Source of the DNA: Marinomonas balearica | GTDB lineage: Bacteria > Pseudomonadota > Gammaproteobacteria > Pseudomonadales > Marinomonadaceae | DNA: 64,000 nt | NCBI RefSeq assembly: GCF_004362145.1 | Contig: NZ_SNXC01000010.1 | Span: 434,001-498,000 of the forward strand | Direction of reading: 5' to 3' | Part shown: piece after piece, positions 56,389 through 64,000 of the stretch | Layout: each line of letters begins with the position of its first letter | Position numbering within the stretch: position 1 is the stretch's first letter | Program-made: the position numbers and the translations under genes | Notes under the pieces: model-generated | The model's input: the letters and a program-made list of their open reading frames with translations, nothing else | Told to the model about the DNA's origin: nothing | The model's database searches: none

Positions 56389-56725
56389 GAACGGTATTAC
56401 CTTGTGTTGAGAAAAGCTTATTAAAGCTTCGTGTTTAAAAATAAGAGCTAAAATGTATGCGCGTTTTAGTCGCAAGTCAAAATTTCTTAGCGAACTCTTG
56501 GCTCACTTATTTAATGAGTTTTTGGTATCCGAATTTGCGCTCTTTGAATTTAGGAGTCAATTGGCTTTTTTGTGAGCAAGGCCAATAAGTAAGGAAAAAT
56601 CACGTAAGCGTTCTATCTCGTATAATATAGCGGCTTATATTCATTAAGATACTAAAACGGTTGTCGCTAAACGATAAACAATGCCTCAACATTCCCAAAT
56701 ATTAGAATAATTAGTAAGAGTCTAT
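56389..56725. other. Intergenic region between HopJ-family and ABC exporter genes
   Basis: About 337 bp with no supported gene. It holds a perfect TATAAT at 56621-56626 on the plus strand, without a good -35 box, which is the best candidate promoter for the exporter gene, and a small inverted repeat, ATTGGC (56570-56575) with GCCAAT (56581-56586). The first 90 bp are the unused 5' extension of the HopJ-family frame. Confidence 0.5.
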
Positions 56726-58591
56726 ATGTTAAAGTTTTTCGAACGTTGGGTAGCGCCATACCCAGAGCATCACGTACAACATGCTCCAAAGAACTTGTTT
56801 GATTTTTGTCGCTTTTATTCTAAAGGCGTTGAAGTTCCTCTTATATTGATGTCTATCTTGACTGCATCTCTTGCCATCATGGAAGTCGTTTTGTTTGGCT
56901 TTATGGGGCAATTGGTCGACTGGCTTGTCAACTCTAACCCCGATACCTTTCTTGAAGAGGAAGGTGGGCGCTTAATTTCAATGTCTGCACTTATATTAGT
57001 GGGAATGCCTGTTGTCACCTTTTTGCATTCTGCGATTGTGCATCAGACTTTACTGGGGAATTACCCAATGCGGGTTCGTTGGTTAGCGCATCGATATCTG
57101 TTACGCCAAAGTTTGAGCTTTTTTCAAGACGAGTTTGCGGGACGGCTGGCGACAAAAGTGATGCAGACGTCACTTGCTGTTCGAGAAAGTGTGATGAAAC
57201 TACTCGATGTGCTTGTGTATATATTGGTGTATTTCATCTCGATGTTGGTCTTGATTGCGAATGCCGATTATCGACTCATGTTGCCGATGCTTGGCTGGCT
57301 GGCTTGTTATGTATCGATTCAACTTTATTTTATTCCAAAGCTTAAAGCGGTTTCGGAGGAGCAGGCTGACGCGCGTTCGACAATGACGGGACGTGTTGTA
57401 GATAGCTATACCAATATATCCACCGTGAAGCTGTTTTCTCATACTAACCGAGAGTGGGACTATGCGCGAGATAGCATGGATGGTTTTCTTAAAACTGTGC
57501 ACAAGCAGATGCGACTGGTAACAGGGGTCAATGTCAGCGTGCAGCTGTGTAATTACTTGCTGACGTTTGTGATCGCGGTAGTGGCTATTTCTCTTTGGTT
57601 GGGCAGCGCCATTGGTGTTGGTGCGATTGCAATAGCCATTAGTTTGGCGTTGCGGTTAAACGGTATGTCTCAATGGATTATGTGGGAAATAGGGTCGTTA
57701 TTTGAAAATATTGGAATGGTTGCCGATGGCATGGGGACATTATCAAAACCTCTATCTGTTCAGGATAAAGCCGGCTCTCAGCCAATCGAAGTGACAAAAG
57801 GTGCTATCGAATTTGATCAAGTAAGTTTCCATTATGGCAAGAAAGATAAAAAGGTAATAGACAATTTAAGTTTGTCTATTCATCCGGGAGAAAAAGTGGG
57901 TTTGGTAGGGCGTTCAGGGGCTGGCAAGTCGACAATTGTGAATCTGTTGATGAGATTTTACGATGTTGAGTCGGGCGAGATACGTGTAGATAATCAACAA
58001 GTAGCTGATGTTCGACAAGACTCTCTTCGCCAAATGATCGGTGTTGTATCGCAAGATACCTCTTTGTTGCACAGAACCGTAAGAGAGAACCTGCTTTATG
58101 GTAGACCAGATGCGTCAGAAGCGGAGATGATCGAAGCCGCTAAGAAAGCGGAAGCGCATGAGTTTATCTTGGGTCTTACGGATCCTCATGGAAACACTGG
58201 CTATGACGCCATGGTGGGCGAACGAGGAATTAAATTGTCAGGGGGACAAAGGCAGCGAGTAGCGATTGCTCGTGTTTTACTTAAAGATGCTCCTATTCTA
58301 ATTCTCGATGAAGCGACATCTGCTTTGGATTCTGAAGTGGAGGCGGCTATTCAGCAAAGTTTGTATAAATTAATGGAAGGCAAAACAGTGATCGCCATTG
58401 CTCATCGCTTGTCGACCATTGCAGCAATGGACCGATTAGTGGTTTTGGACGAAGGCAGTGTTGTCGAGCAAGGTTCGCATGAAGAGCTGATTGCGTATCC
58501 GGGGATATACTCTGCTCTATGGGCGCATCAAACAGGTGGTTTTTTAGCAGAGTCTATTGAGGGTGAAGAGCCGTCCGTGGCTTTCAAGTAA
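56726..58591 (+). CDS. ABC exporter, fused membrane and ATPase domains
   Basis: A 621-aa half-transporter of the MsbA/MDR type, forming a homodimer in the inner membrane. Six membrane segments lie in about residues 35-330. The nucleotide-binding domain (about 360-605) has Walker A GRSGAGKST (412-420), Q-loop VVSQDTSLLHRTVRENLLYG, signature LSGGQRQRVAIARVLL, Walker B PILILDEATSALDSE and the H-loop AIAHRLST. Everything needed for ATP hydrolysis is present. The substrate could be lipid, drug or peptide; the family resemblance does not decide. It is convergent with the glucosylglycerate cluster and ends 21 bp from it. Confidence 0.93.
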   Translation: MLKFFERWVAPYPEHHVQHAPKNLFDFCRFYSKGVEVPLILMSILTASLAIMEVVLFGFMGQLVDWLVNSNPDTFLEEEGGRLISMSALILVGMPVVTFLHSAIVHQTLLGNYPMRVRWLAHRYLLRQSLSFFQDEFAGRLATKVMQTSLAVRESVMKLLDVLVYILVYFISMLVLIANADYRLMLPMLGWLACYVSIQLYFIPKLKAVSEEQADARSTMTGRVVDSYTNISTVKLFSHTNREWDYARDSMDGFLKTVHKQMRLVTGVNVSVQLCNYLLTFVIAVVAISLWLGSAIGVGAIAIAISLALRLNGMSQWIMWEIGSLFENIGMVADGMGTLSKPLSVQDKAGSQPIEVTKGAIEFDQVSFHYGKKDKKVIDNLSLSIHPGEKVGLVGRSGAGKSTIVNLLMRFYDVESGEIRVDNQQVADVRQDSLRQMIGVVSQDTSLLHRTVRENLLYGRPDASEAEMIEAAKKAEAHEFILGLTDPHGNTGYDAMVGERGIKLSGGQRQRVAIARVLLKDAPILILDEATSALDSEVEAAIQQSLYKLMEGKTVIAIAHRLSTIAAMDRLVVLDEGSVVEQGSHEELIAYPGIYSALWAHQTGGFLAESIEGEEPSVAFK

Positions 58592-58612
58592 GGCGAGCGG
58601 GCCGCTAGGTCT

Positions 58613-60367
58613 CTATTCTTTTGGGCGAGAAGTTTTGTTTGCTAACCACATGAATTGATATGGCATCAATGTTACTTGTGCCATTTGGTCTTCGTAGCGT
58701 TGATCGCTTACCAGATCAGTCCAGTCTTCAGTTGCTATAAGGTTTAGCTCAGAAAGGTTGAATGTTTTTGGCTGATCTGAAATGTTGTAAATTGCAAATA
58801 AGCTTTGGCGTCTATCGATACTTTGACGCCAAAATGCAAAGAGTTCATCGCCCATATGCAGTACATATTGTGTTGCGTTTGGATGAAACGCCGCCTGAGC
58901 TCGGCGGATTTTCATCAGTCGACTCATCGCTTCAAATACTTTTTTGTGGTGTGTATTGGTATTGAGAGCGTGATCTAAATCGTCCATTTGCCAGATATGG
59001 CGATTGATTGAGCGGAAATGCCCTGTATTCTTCACTCGCTCATGGTCATTCTCTGTTCCAAATAGCGAGTGAATATAAAAGGCGGGTACGCCTTCCAGCG
59101 CCATTTGAACGCCTGCCGCACATAAGAATCGAGCAAATTGCCACTGATCAGGTCCATGGAGGACCGATCCACTCAAAGCATTCCAGAGGCTTATGTTTAT
59201 TTCATAAGGCTTCGCTTCCCCTTCTGGTGTTGTTCGTGAGCTGACTTTGCCTCCAAATTTCTTCATAGTGCTGATCAAGGTGTCTATTTCCCATTCGGAT
59301 AATAGCCCTTCTGTTGGTCGTAAACCGATACCGTCGTGTGAAGCAACAAAATTAAGATAGGTCGTGCCTTGTTGTGCGGGCGGCATTCCCATTAGCCAGC
59401 TTTTTAGGTGCGAGCAATTCCCTGTTGCCAGTGTATTGATAAGCAATGGGGGTAAAGAAAAATTGTAAATTAAGTGGGCTTCGTTGGCGTTACCAAAATA
59501 GGTAAGGTTTTCTCTGTTTGGAATATTTGTTTCTGTAATGATGACGGAATCTGGCGCCCAGTGTTCGATCATGAGTCGTAACAGTCGTATCATTTCATGG
59601 GTATTGGGTAAATTAATACAGTTTGTGCCTGGTGTTTTCCAAATAAATGCAACAGCATCCAATCTAAACCAACGAATGCCTTTCTCTAGGTATAGTCGAA
59701 TAATTCTTAAAAACTCTAAAAGGACTTCTGGATTCTCGAAGTTTAAATCGACTTGATCATGACTAAAAGTACACCATACATGTTTAACCCCATTTTTAGT
59801 TTGCACTTCTCGCAAAAGGGGAGATGTTCGTGGGCGCACGACATTGCTTAAATCAAAATGAGGGTCTGCTTCATAGAAGTAATCTTTGCCGGGTGAAATA
59901 CCTGCTTTGTAATTTTCAAACCACATGCTTCGGCTGGAGCAGTGGTTGATTACTAGATCGCCCATGACTTTAAAGTCTTCTGTAATGGCCGACACGTTAG
60001 CCCAGTCTCCGCTTGATGGATTTACAGTTGTGTAATCCATAACACTGAAACCGTCATCGGAGCTATACGGGAAGAACGGCAAAAGGTGAGTGGCTGAAAT
60101 GCTCTCACTTAAGTTGGTTTTTATGAATTTATGCAGCGTCTCTAGCGGTGAAGCGTCTTCTGAGCGTAACGTATCAGCATAAGTGATCAACATAATATCT
60201 GATTGATCCCACAAGTTCTTATGCGGTCGCGGGGGTTCGGCATTTGCGTCTAAATTAAATGTAGTCAAACATTTTCTCGCCAGTTCGCTGGCATCGAGTT
60301 TAGGGTACAGAGTTTGCAAATGCCCTGTGAGACGTTGTTCTAAATGAGAAGGAGCGCTTGAATCCAT
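58613..60367 (-). CDS. GH13_18 phosphorylase, probably glucosylglycerate phosphorylase
   Basis: A 584-aa glycoside-hydrolase family 13 protein of the sucrose-phosphorylase group (subfamily 18), which splits alpha-glucosides with phosphate. The catalytic residues stand in their usual places: nucleophile Asp in WFRLDAVAFIW, acid/base Glu in IITETNIP and the transition-state Asp in VASHDGIGLRP; DLVINHCSSRS and THLLPFFPYSSDDGFSVMDY are subfamily blocks. Because it lies just downstream of a GpgS-type synthase, the likely substrate is glucosylglycerate, giving glucose 1-phosphate and glycerate. Sucrose or glucosylglycerol cannot be excluded. ATG 60367 follows AGG. It is last in a three-gene minus-strand run. 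Confidence 0.88.
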   Translation of the reverse strand: MDSSAPSHLEQRLTGHLQTLYPKLDASELARKCLTTFNLDANAEPPRPHKNLWDQSDIMLITYADTLRSEDASPLETLHKFIKTNLSESISATHLLPFFPYSSDDGFSVMDYTTVNPSSGDWANVSAITEDFKVMGDLVINHCSSRSMWFENYKAGISPGKDYFYEADPHFDLSNVVRPRTSPLLREVQTKNGVKHVWCTFSHDQVDLNFENPEVLLEFLRIIRLYLEKGIRWFRLDAVAFIWKTPGTNCINLPNTHEMIRLLRLMIEHWAPDSVIITETNIPNRENLTYFGNANEAHLIYNFSLPPLLINTLATGNCSHLKSWLMGMPPAQQGTTYLNFVASHDGIGLRPTEGLLSEWEIDTLISTMKKFGGKVSSRTTPEGEAKPYEINISLWNALSGSVLHGPDQWQFARFLCAAGVQMALEGVPAFYIHSLFGTENDHERVKNTGHFRSINRHIWQMDDLDHALNTNTHHKKVFEAMSRLMKIRRAQAAFHPNATQYVLHMGDELFAFWRQSIDRRQSLFAIYNISDQPKTFNLSELNLIATEDWTDLVSDQRYEDQMAQVTLMPYQFMWLANKTSRPKE

Positions 60368-60492
60368 AAATTTGCCTGTTCTTCTTTACATGGAGGTTTT
60401 AGCCACTTAGTACGAGGAGCGTGTCGTAATCGGGCTCCCCGTGTTAAGTCTAAAAGTTCGCCATTACGGTTCGAACTCAGATTAATGCAGTG

Positions 60493-61719
60493 CTATTTTG
60501 GGCCAAAGTCATTCATATCTTTTTCAACCGCAACTGAAAGTTGTTTTAACACACCAGGGAAGGCGCTCACCACGCGATTCCAACTGGGGATAAACGGTGC
60601 TTCCATTGGGTTTTCTAGGTACATATTGCCGGCTTTCATAATGTTGCTTGCAAACAGTTCAACAGCTTGCTCTTCCATATGAACATCCAGCTTCAGTCCG
60701 TTTATCTCTGCATCGTTGCGATACGTTTCGATAAAATCCAGAGCCACTCGAAAATAGGTTGCCTTGATAGTTCGGAACGTTTCCTGATTAAAGATGATGC
60801 CATTTGTAGCCAGCTTTCTAAAAACAGCTTTCGTGATGTCAATCGACATCTTGGATAGGCCGCCGTCGTCATTATCTGCGGAAAGGTCTTGGTGTTTATG
60901 ATCGTACACATCTGCGATATCAACTTGACAGAGTTTGTTCGTTGAGTAGTTTCTGTACATTTCGCTGAGTACGCCGATTTCTAATCCCCAATCACTTGGG
61001 ATTCGTAAATCTGTCATAACATCACGGCGGAAGGAGAACTCACCGGCCAGTGGGTACCGGTAGCTGTCTAAATAATCTAAGTAATCCAAATTACCAAACA
61101 CTTTTTTAAGTGAATAGAGCAATGGTGTTACAAGAAGGCGACTTACCCGACCGTTCATTTTTCCATTGGCTGTACGAGCATAGAATCCTTTACAAAACTC
61201 ATAGTTGAAATTTGGGTTTGCGACTGGATAAATCAGCCTAGCAAGCAGTTCTCTATCGTACGTGACGATATCGCAATCATGCATAGCAACCGATTCGGCT
61301 TCGCCTGCAGCCAAATTGTAGCCCATGCAAAACCAGACATTTCGACCTTTTCCGGGGTCTGTTGGGGATAAGTGTTCGCCCTTAAGTACTGCATCTATTT
61401 CTCTTAGGCGAGGTCCGTCATTCCAAAGGACTTTGGTTTTTTGAGGTAAAACAGAAAAGAACTCTAATGCATGTCGGTACTGTTCTTCTGTGGCTCTGTC
61501 TAGGCCTATAATAATTTCAGAAAGATACGGTACTTTTTTTAGATGCTCAATGATATTAGGCATCGCAGCTGTTTCAAGCTCGGAGTATAAGCAAGGCAAT
61601 ATCAATGACATTGGGCGTGTTTTGGCGAATTCACATAACTCTTTTTCTAGGTCCTCTAACGGACGATTGGCTAAATTATGTAGCGTCGTAATGATCCCGT
61701 TTTGGTAAAAATCACCCAT
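60493..61719 (-). CDS. gpgS: Glucosyl-3-phosphoglycerate synthase (GT81)
   Basis: Transfers glucose from an NDP-glucose to 3-phosphoglycerate, the first step of glucosylglycerate synthesis. The 408-aa protein has the GT-A fold: LILPCLYSELETAAMPNI at about 37, SEIIIGLDRATEEQY, PGKGRNVWFCMGYNLAAG (about 141), a metal-binding D-x-D in MHDCDIVTYD (about 167), and GEFSFRRDVM, SDWGLEIGVLSEMYRNY and YDHKHQDLS, all typical of GpgS. ATG 61719 follows AGGAG. It lies between the phosphatase gene (69 bp upstream) and the phosphorylase gene (125 bp downstream). Confidence 0.92.
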   Translation of the reverse strand: MGDFYQNGIITTLHNLANRPLEDLEKELCEFAKTRPMSLILPCLYSELETAAMPNIIEHLKKVPYLSEIIIGLDRATEEQYRHALEFFSVLPQKTKVLWNDGPRLREIDAVLKGEHLSPTDPGKGRNVWFCMGYNLAAGEAESVAMHDCDIVTYDRELLARLIYPVANPNFNYEFCKGFYARTANGKMNGRVSRLLVTPLLYSLKKVFGNLDYLDYLDSYRYPLAGEFSFRRDVMTDLRIPSDWGLEIGVLSEMYRNYSTNKLCQVDIADVYDHKHQDLSADNDDGGLSKMSIDITKAVFRKLATNGIIFNQETFRTIKATYFRVALDFIETYRNDAEINGLKLDVHMEEQAVELFASNIMKAGNMYLENPMEAPFIPSWNRVVSAFPGVLKQLSVAVEKDMNDFGPK

Positions 61720-61788
61720 ATGAAACTCCTAATGATGAAGGTCTTATTTTTTAATGACTCTTGCAAAGTGTGAATTAACGTTTTTTGT

Positions 61789-62610
61789 TTACAGGTAACC
61801 TTCCTGAATAAGTGCTTTCTTGACGGCCTCTGCCCAGCCAATTGGTCCGTAACTTGAGGTTAGCCAAGCATCAGTTCTATTGGGAACCTTTGGTGGAATA
61901 TGAACAGGGGAGCGAATGACGACGGGAATGTCGGCTGCTGATAGCATGCCGATATCGTTTTCACCGTCACCAAGTGCCATCGTGGTAATGTTCTCTGAGT
62001 ATTCGGCAGTATATTGGCTTGCAAGCCAATTCATCGCTTTCGCTTTGTCACAGTGTTTTCCCATGACATGGGTGAAGCGTCCTCCTTTTTGAACTTGCAA
62101 TTCGTAGTTTTCAAGAGAATCTTTGAACTTAGAAAGCGCCGCTTCTGAGTCATTCCAGACCATCGGTTCAGTAAACTCCCTTTGCATTGCCTGTACTGCT
62201 TTCTCAATAGAAAGGCCGGTTAAGTTTGCAATGTCGAGGGAGCTCATGTCACTAAAGCGGACGAATTCGAAATCACTCCTGTGTGTGTTTGTGATTTCCG
62301 TTATTTTTGTTCGAGAGGGCCCCATGGCTTTGCGCCAATAGTTCCCACAATCTTCTAGTTCGTCATTTATCTCTAATTGGGAGCCTTTAGGGATATAAAT
62401 CGCGGCTCCATTTTCTACGATAAATGGGTCAGTGTGAGAAAGCTCTGCTCTTAAGTTGAGTAGTTCTGCGAACGTTTTACTCGTATTTAATACGCACGGT
62501 ATCTTATGAGCCTTTAGACTTTGAAGTGTATCTTTTGCAGCTTCAAAGCTGTATGTGTGGTGATCTAATAATGTACCGTCAAGATCTGAAAAAATGACGA
62601 GTTTGGACAT
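61789..62610 (-). CDS. HAD phosphatase, probable glucosyl-3-phosphoglycerate phosphatase (MPGP family)
   Basis: A 273-aa HAD phosphatase of the mannosyl-3-phosphoglycerate phosphatase (MPGP/YedP) family. Motif I is VIFSDLDGTLLDHHTY (D9, D11), then VLNTSKTFAELLNLRAEL, PFIVENGAAIYIPKG, HCDKAKAMNWLASQY and MALGDGENDIGMLSAAD. Its place directly upstream of gpgS indicates that it removes the phosphate from glucosyl-3-phosphoglycerate to release glucosylglycerate; the family name refers to the mannosyl analogue. ATG 62610 begins right before the domain. No Shine-Dalgarno is visible near it, and the leader contains an inverted repeat. It is the first gene of the cluster. Confidence 0.88.
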   Translation of the reverse strand: MSKLVIFSDLDGTLLDHHTYSFEAAKDTLQSLKAHKIPCVLNTSKTFAELLNLRAELSHTDPFIVENGAAIYIPKGSQLEINDELEDCGNYWRKAMGPSRTKITEITNTHRSDFEFVRFSDMSSLDIANLTGLSIEKAVQAMQREFTEPMVWNDSEAALSKFKDSLENYELQVQKGGRFTHVMGKHCDKAKAMNWLASQYTAEYSENITTMALGDGENDIGMLSAADIPVVIRSPVHIPPKVPNRTDAWLTSSYGPIGWAEAVKKALIQEGYL

Positions 62611-63265
62611 GTTGGTCGAGCAAACTGCTTAGATTGCCACTCAAAAGGAGCTAGTTTGCTCTTTCCTCCTTATTTAATGCGGTACTACCGCTTAAGTCAC
62701 TGTTTGTCGATCCAGTGGATCTGTTTGTGATCTATATCGTTTGTGCAAATGTAGTGCCAGTCAAATGCATAGTTTAATTTTGATCTTTGTTTTTTTGCTT
62801 GTTTCTTTAGGGGAGTAGGTTTGACGTTGCTATGTTACTGCGCAATGTTCGGTATTTTTGTTACAGGAAAGCGGAGTCTATAGTTCATTTGTTGGTTTTT
62901 TTGAAATTGTTTGTCGGTTTTTGGTGCGTGTAGCACTTATGATGCATCGCAGTGTTCTGTTTTGGTGCTAAGTGATTGTAGTGCGCTATTAGGGAGATCT
63001 TCGGTAATTTATGAGGGAGAAAGAGAGTTGTGGGGGGAATTTGGGGTGAGTGTAGATGATCCGACTGTTTTAAGTTTTTGTGCTCCTAATTTATGAAGGG
63101 CTAAAGTATTATATTTAGGATAAAGTGTTGAAATATTAAATATAGTAAAACTTTATTCTGAATTTTTTTAATTAATAGATAATGATATTGCTTGGGAATG
63201 TCTTGCTTTTGCAGTGACTCAAAGAGCATTGATCCCTTTTACAAATTATAGAATGTAGTGAGAAA
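62611..63265. other. 655-bp divergent region between the glucosylglycerate cluster and the aminotransferase
   Basis: I see no supported gene here. On the minus-strand side it holds the leader of the phosphatase gene: GAGCAAACT (62618-62626) with AGTTTGCTC (62653-62661), a perfect 9-bp inverted repeat, and an AAGGAGG on the minus strand at about 62664-62670 with no start codon near it. Small palindromes lie at 62679-62691 (GCGGT/ACCGC) and 62709-62721 (GATCC/GGATC). The rest is T-rich and AT-rich. A 61-codon open frame at 62911-63096 has low-complexity composition and no ribosome site. Confidence 0.6.
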
Positions 63266-64000
63266 ATGACTGACAGCGTAAACTCCGTTCACACTCCGTT
63301 GATAAAATCGTTAGATGATATCTTGCCTCGCGAGCCTTTGTTAATGATGGGTGCTGGTCCTGTACCCATTCCTGAAAGAGTAGCACGAGCCAACTCTGTG
63401 GTGATTAACCATTTGGGTGATGTTATGGCGCAGGTAATCGATCAAGTGAAAGCAATGGCGCGTTATGTTTTTCAAACTGAATCGAAGTGGGTTATCGGGG
63501 TGGCGGGGCCAGCATCTGCTGCAATGGAAATGGCAATTGTTAATTTGCTTTCTCCTGGAGATTCATTTCTTTGTATTAACAACGGCTTTTTTAGTAGCCG
63601 CATGGGAGAAATGGCGGAGCGCATAGGGGCGAATGTTAAGACGTTAGATGTTCCTACGCACACGGCTGCAGATCCGGATCTAGTTGAGCGTGCAATTGAA
63701 GAATTTAGGCCAAAAGCGATCAGCCTTGTTCAAGGTGAAACATCGAACACGGTGTTTAATTACTCATTGGAAGAAATTGCCAAACGCGCGAAAAAATATG
63801 GATGTCTAGTCATTGTCGATGCCGTTTGTACGTTGAGCACCATGCCTCTCAAAATGGATCAATGGCAGGTGGACGTTGTCATTACCGGTGGGCAAAAAGG
63901 TCTTTCTTGTATACCGGGGGTGTCGCTGGTGGCTTTTTCTGATGCGGCTTGGCATGTTATTCAGAACCGAGAGGAGACGTTGTCTCATTGGTGTTTCGAC
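63266..64000 (+). CDS. Class V aminotransferase (alanine/serine-glyoxylate type), cut by window edge
   Basis: PLP-dependent aminotransferase, first 245 residues only. I translated from ATG 63266 (MTDSVNSVHTPLIKSL), which follows GTGAGA. The class V fold is clear: LLMMGAGPVPIPERVARA at about 26, GVAGPASAAMEMAIVNLL, NNGFFSSRMGEMAERIGA, VQGETSNTVFNYSLEEIA, IVDAVCTLSTMPLKMDQW (PLP Asp, about 191) and ITGGQKGLSCIPGVSLVAF (PLP Lys about 212). It belongs to the alanine-glyoxylate/serine-glyoxylate/serine-pyruvate group; pyridoxamine-pyruvate aminotransferase is a related alternative. Glycerate from the neighbouring cluster and glyoxylate/serine metabolism could connect, but that is conjecture. It is divergent from that cluster. 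Confidence 0.9.
   Translation, partial: MTDSVNSVHTPLIKSLDDILPREPLLMMGAGPVPIPERVARANSVVINHLGDVMAQVIDQVKAMARYVFQTESKWVIGVAGPASAAMEMAIVNLLSPGDSFLCINNGFFSSRMGEMAERIGANVKTLDVPTHTAADPDLVERAIEEFRPKAISLVQGETSNTVFNYSLEEIAKRAKKYGCLVIVDAVCTLSTMPLKMDQWQVDVVITGGQKGLSCIPGVSLVAFSDAAWHVIQNREETLSHWCFD

Noticed and set aside
56032-56475. Long form of the HopJ-family protein starting at 56475 and reading it as a virulence effector
   Set aside because: The first 29 residues are not family-like, and no type III secretion genes are present in the window.
62911-63096. 61-codon open frame in the long intergenic region before the aminotransferase
   Set aside because: No ribosome site, no recognisable domain, Ser/Cys-rich composition like random AT-rich DNA.

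Overview
The window reads as the chromosome of a marine gammaproteobacterium. Gene content, moderate-to-low GC, and the specific neighbours (rnpB just before mraZ, class II DAHP synthase, DUF3549/YqcC/DUF1853 genes, glucosylglycerate genes) best fit the Oceanospirillales, for example Marinomonas. That assignment is inference from protein resemblance, not a search. No tRNA, rRNA, insertion sequence, phage gene or CRISPR array was recognised, so this is core chromosome with small accessory patches.

Layout. 1-8.3 kb: the 5' part of proS (minus strand), an SMP-30-type lactonase, a HIT protein, a large protein with three DUF2786-like units, class I fumarase, a CpxR/CpxA-like two-component pair, then the RNase P RNA. 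8.5-30.9 kb: an unbroken dcw cluster, mraZ-rsmH-ftsL-ftsI-murE-murF-mraY-murD-ftsW-murG-murC-ddl-ftsQ-ftsA-ftsZ, followed by lpxC, secA, argJ and a mutT-like gene. Most dcw genes overlap or nearly touch. Four 10-bp-phased MraZ-type repeats precede mraZ. 30.9-36.4 kb: single genes (double-receiver protein, parvulin, DUF442 phosphatase-like protein, XRE-cupin regulator, class II DAHP synthase, GIY-YIG protein, O-methyltransferase). 36.4-43.5 kb: the translation block thrS-infC-rpmI-rplT-pheS-pheT-ihfA, with a tRNA-like operator before thrS and a probable AUA start for infC. 43.6-54.7 kb: DUF3549, YqcC and DUF1853 genes, a GGDEF-EAL protein, RlmA, a beta carbonic anhydrase, a LysR regulator, an AGE-family epimerase divergent from a ROK regulator, and a TyrR homologue with a degraded ATPase. 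54.8-64 kb: a small membrane protein, a Cof-type HAD phosphatase, a HopJ-family protein, an ABC exporter, a three-gene minus-strand glucosylglycerate cluster (phosphatase, GpgS synthase, GH13_18 phosphorylase), and the 5' part of a class V aminotransferase.

How the genes work together. The dcw block encodes peptidoglycan precursor synthesis from the Mur ligases to lipid II, its polymerisation at the septum, and the Z ring. LpxC and SecA add outer-membrane and export functions. The thrS-ihfA block supplies aminoacyl-tRNA synthetases, IF3 and two ribosomal proteins, and the sequence shows feedback devices at thrS and infC. The glucosylglycerate cluster can make the osmolyte from an NDP-glucose and 3-phosphoglycerate and can break it down by phosphorolysis, which suits a marine bacterium facing changes in salt or nitrogen. 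The most interesting signals are regulatory (thrS anticodon mimic, infC AUA start, MraZ repeats merged with the mraZ ribosome-binding site, small leader ORFs) and proteins that keep a family's architecture but have lost catalytic residues (TyrR homologue, pseudo-receiver, GIY-YIG protein).
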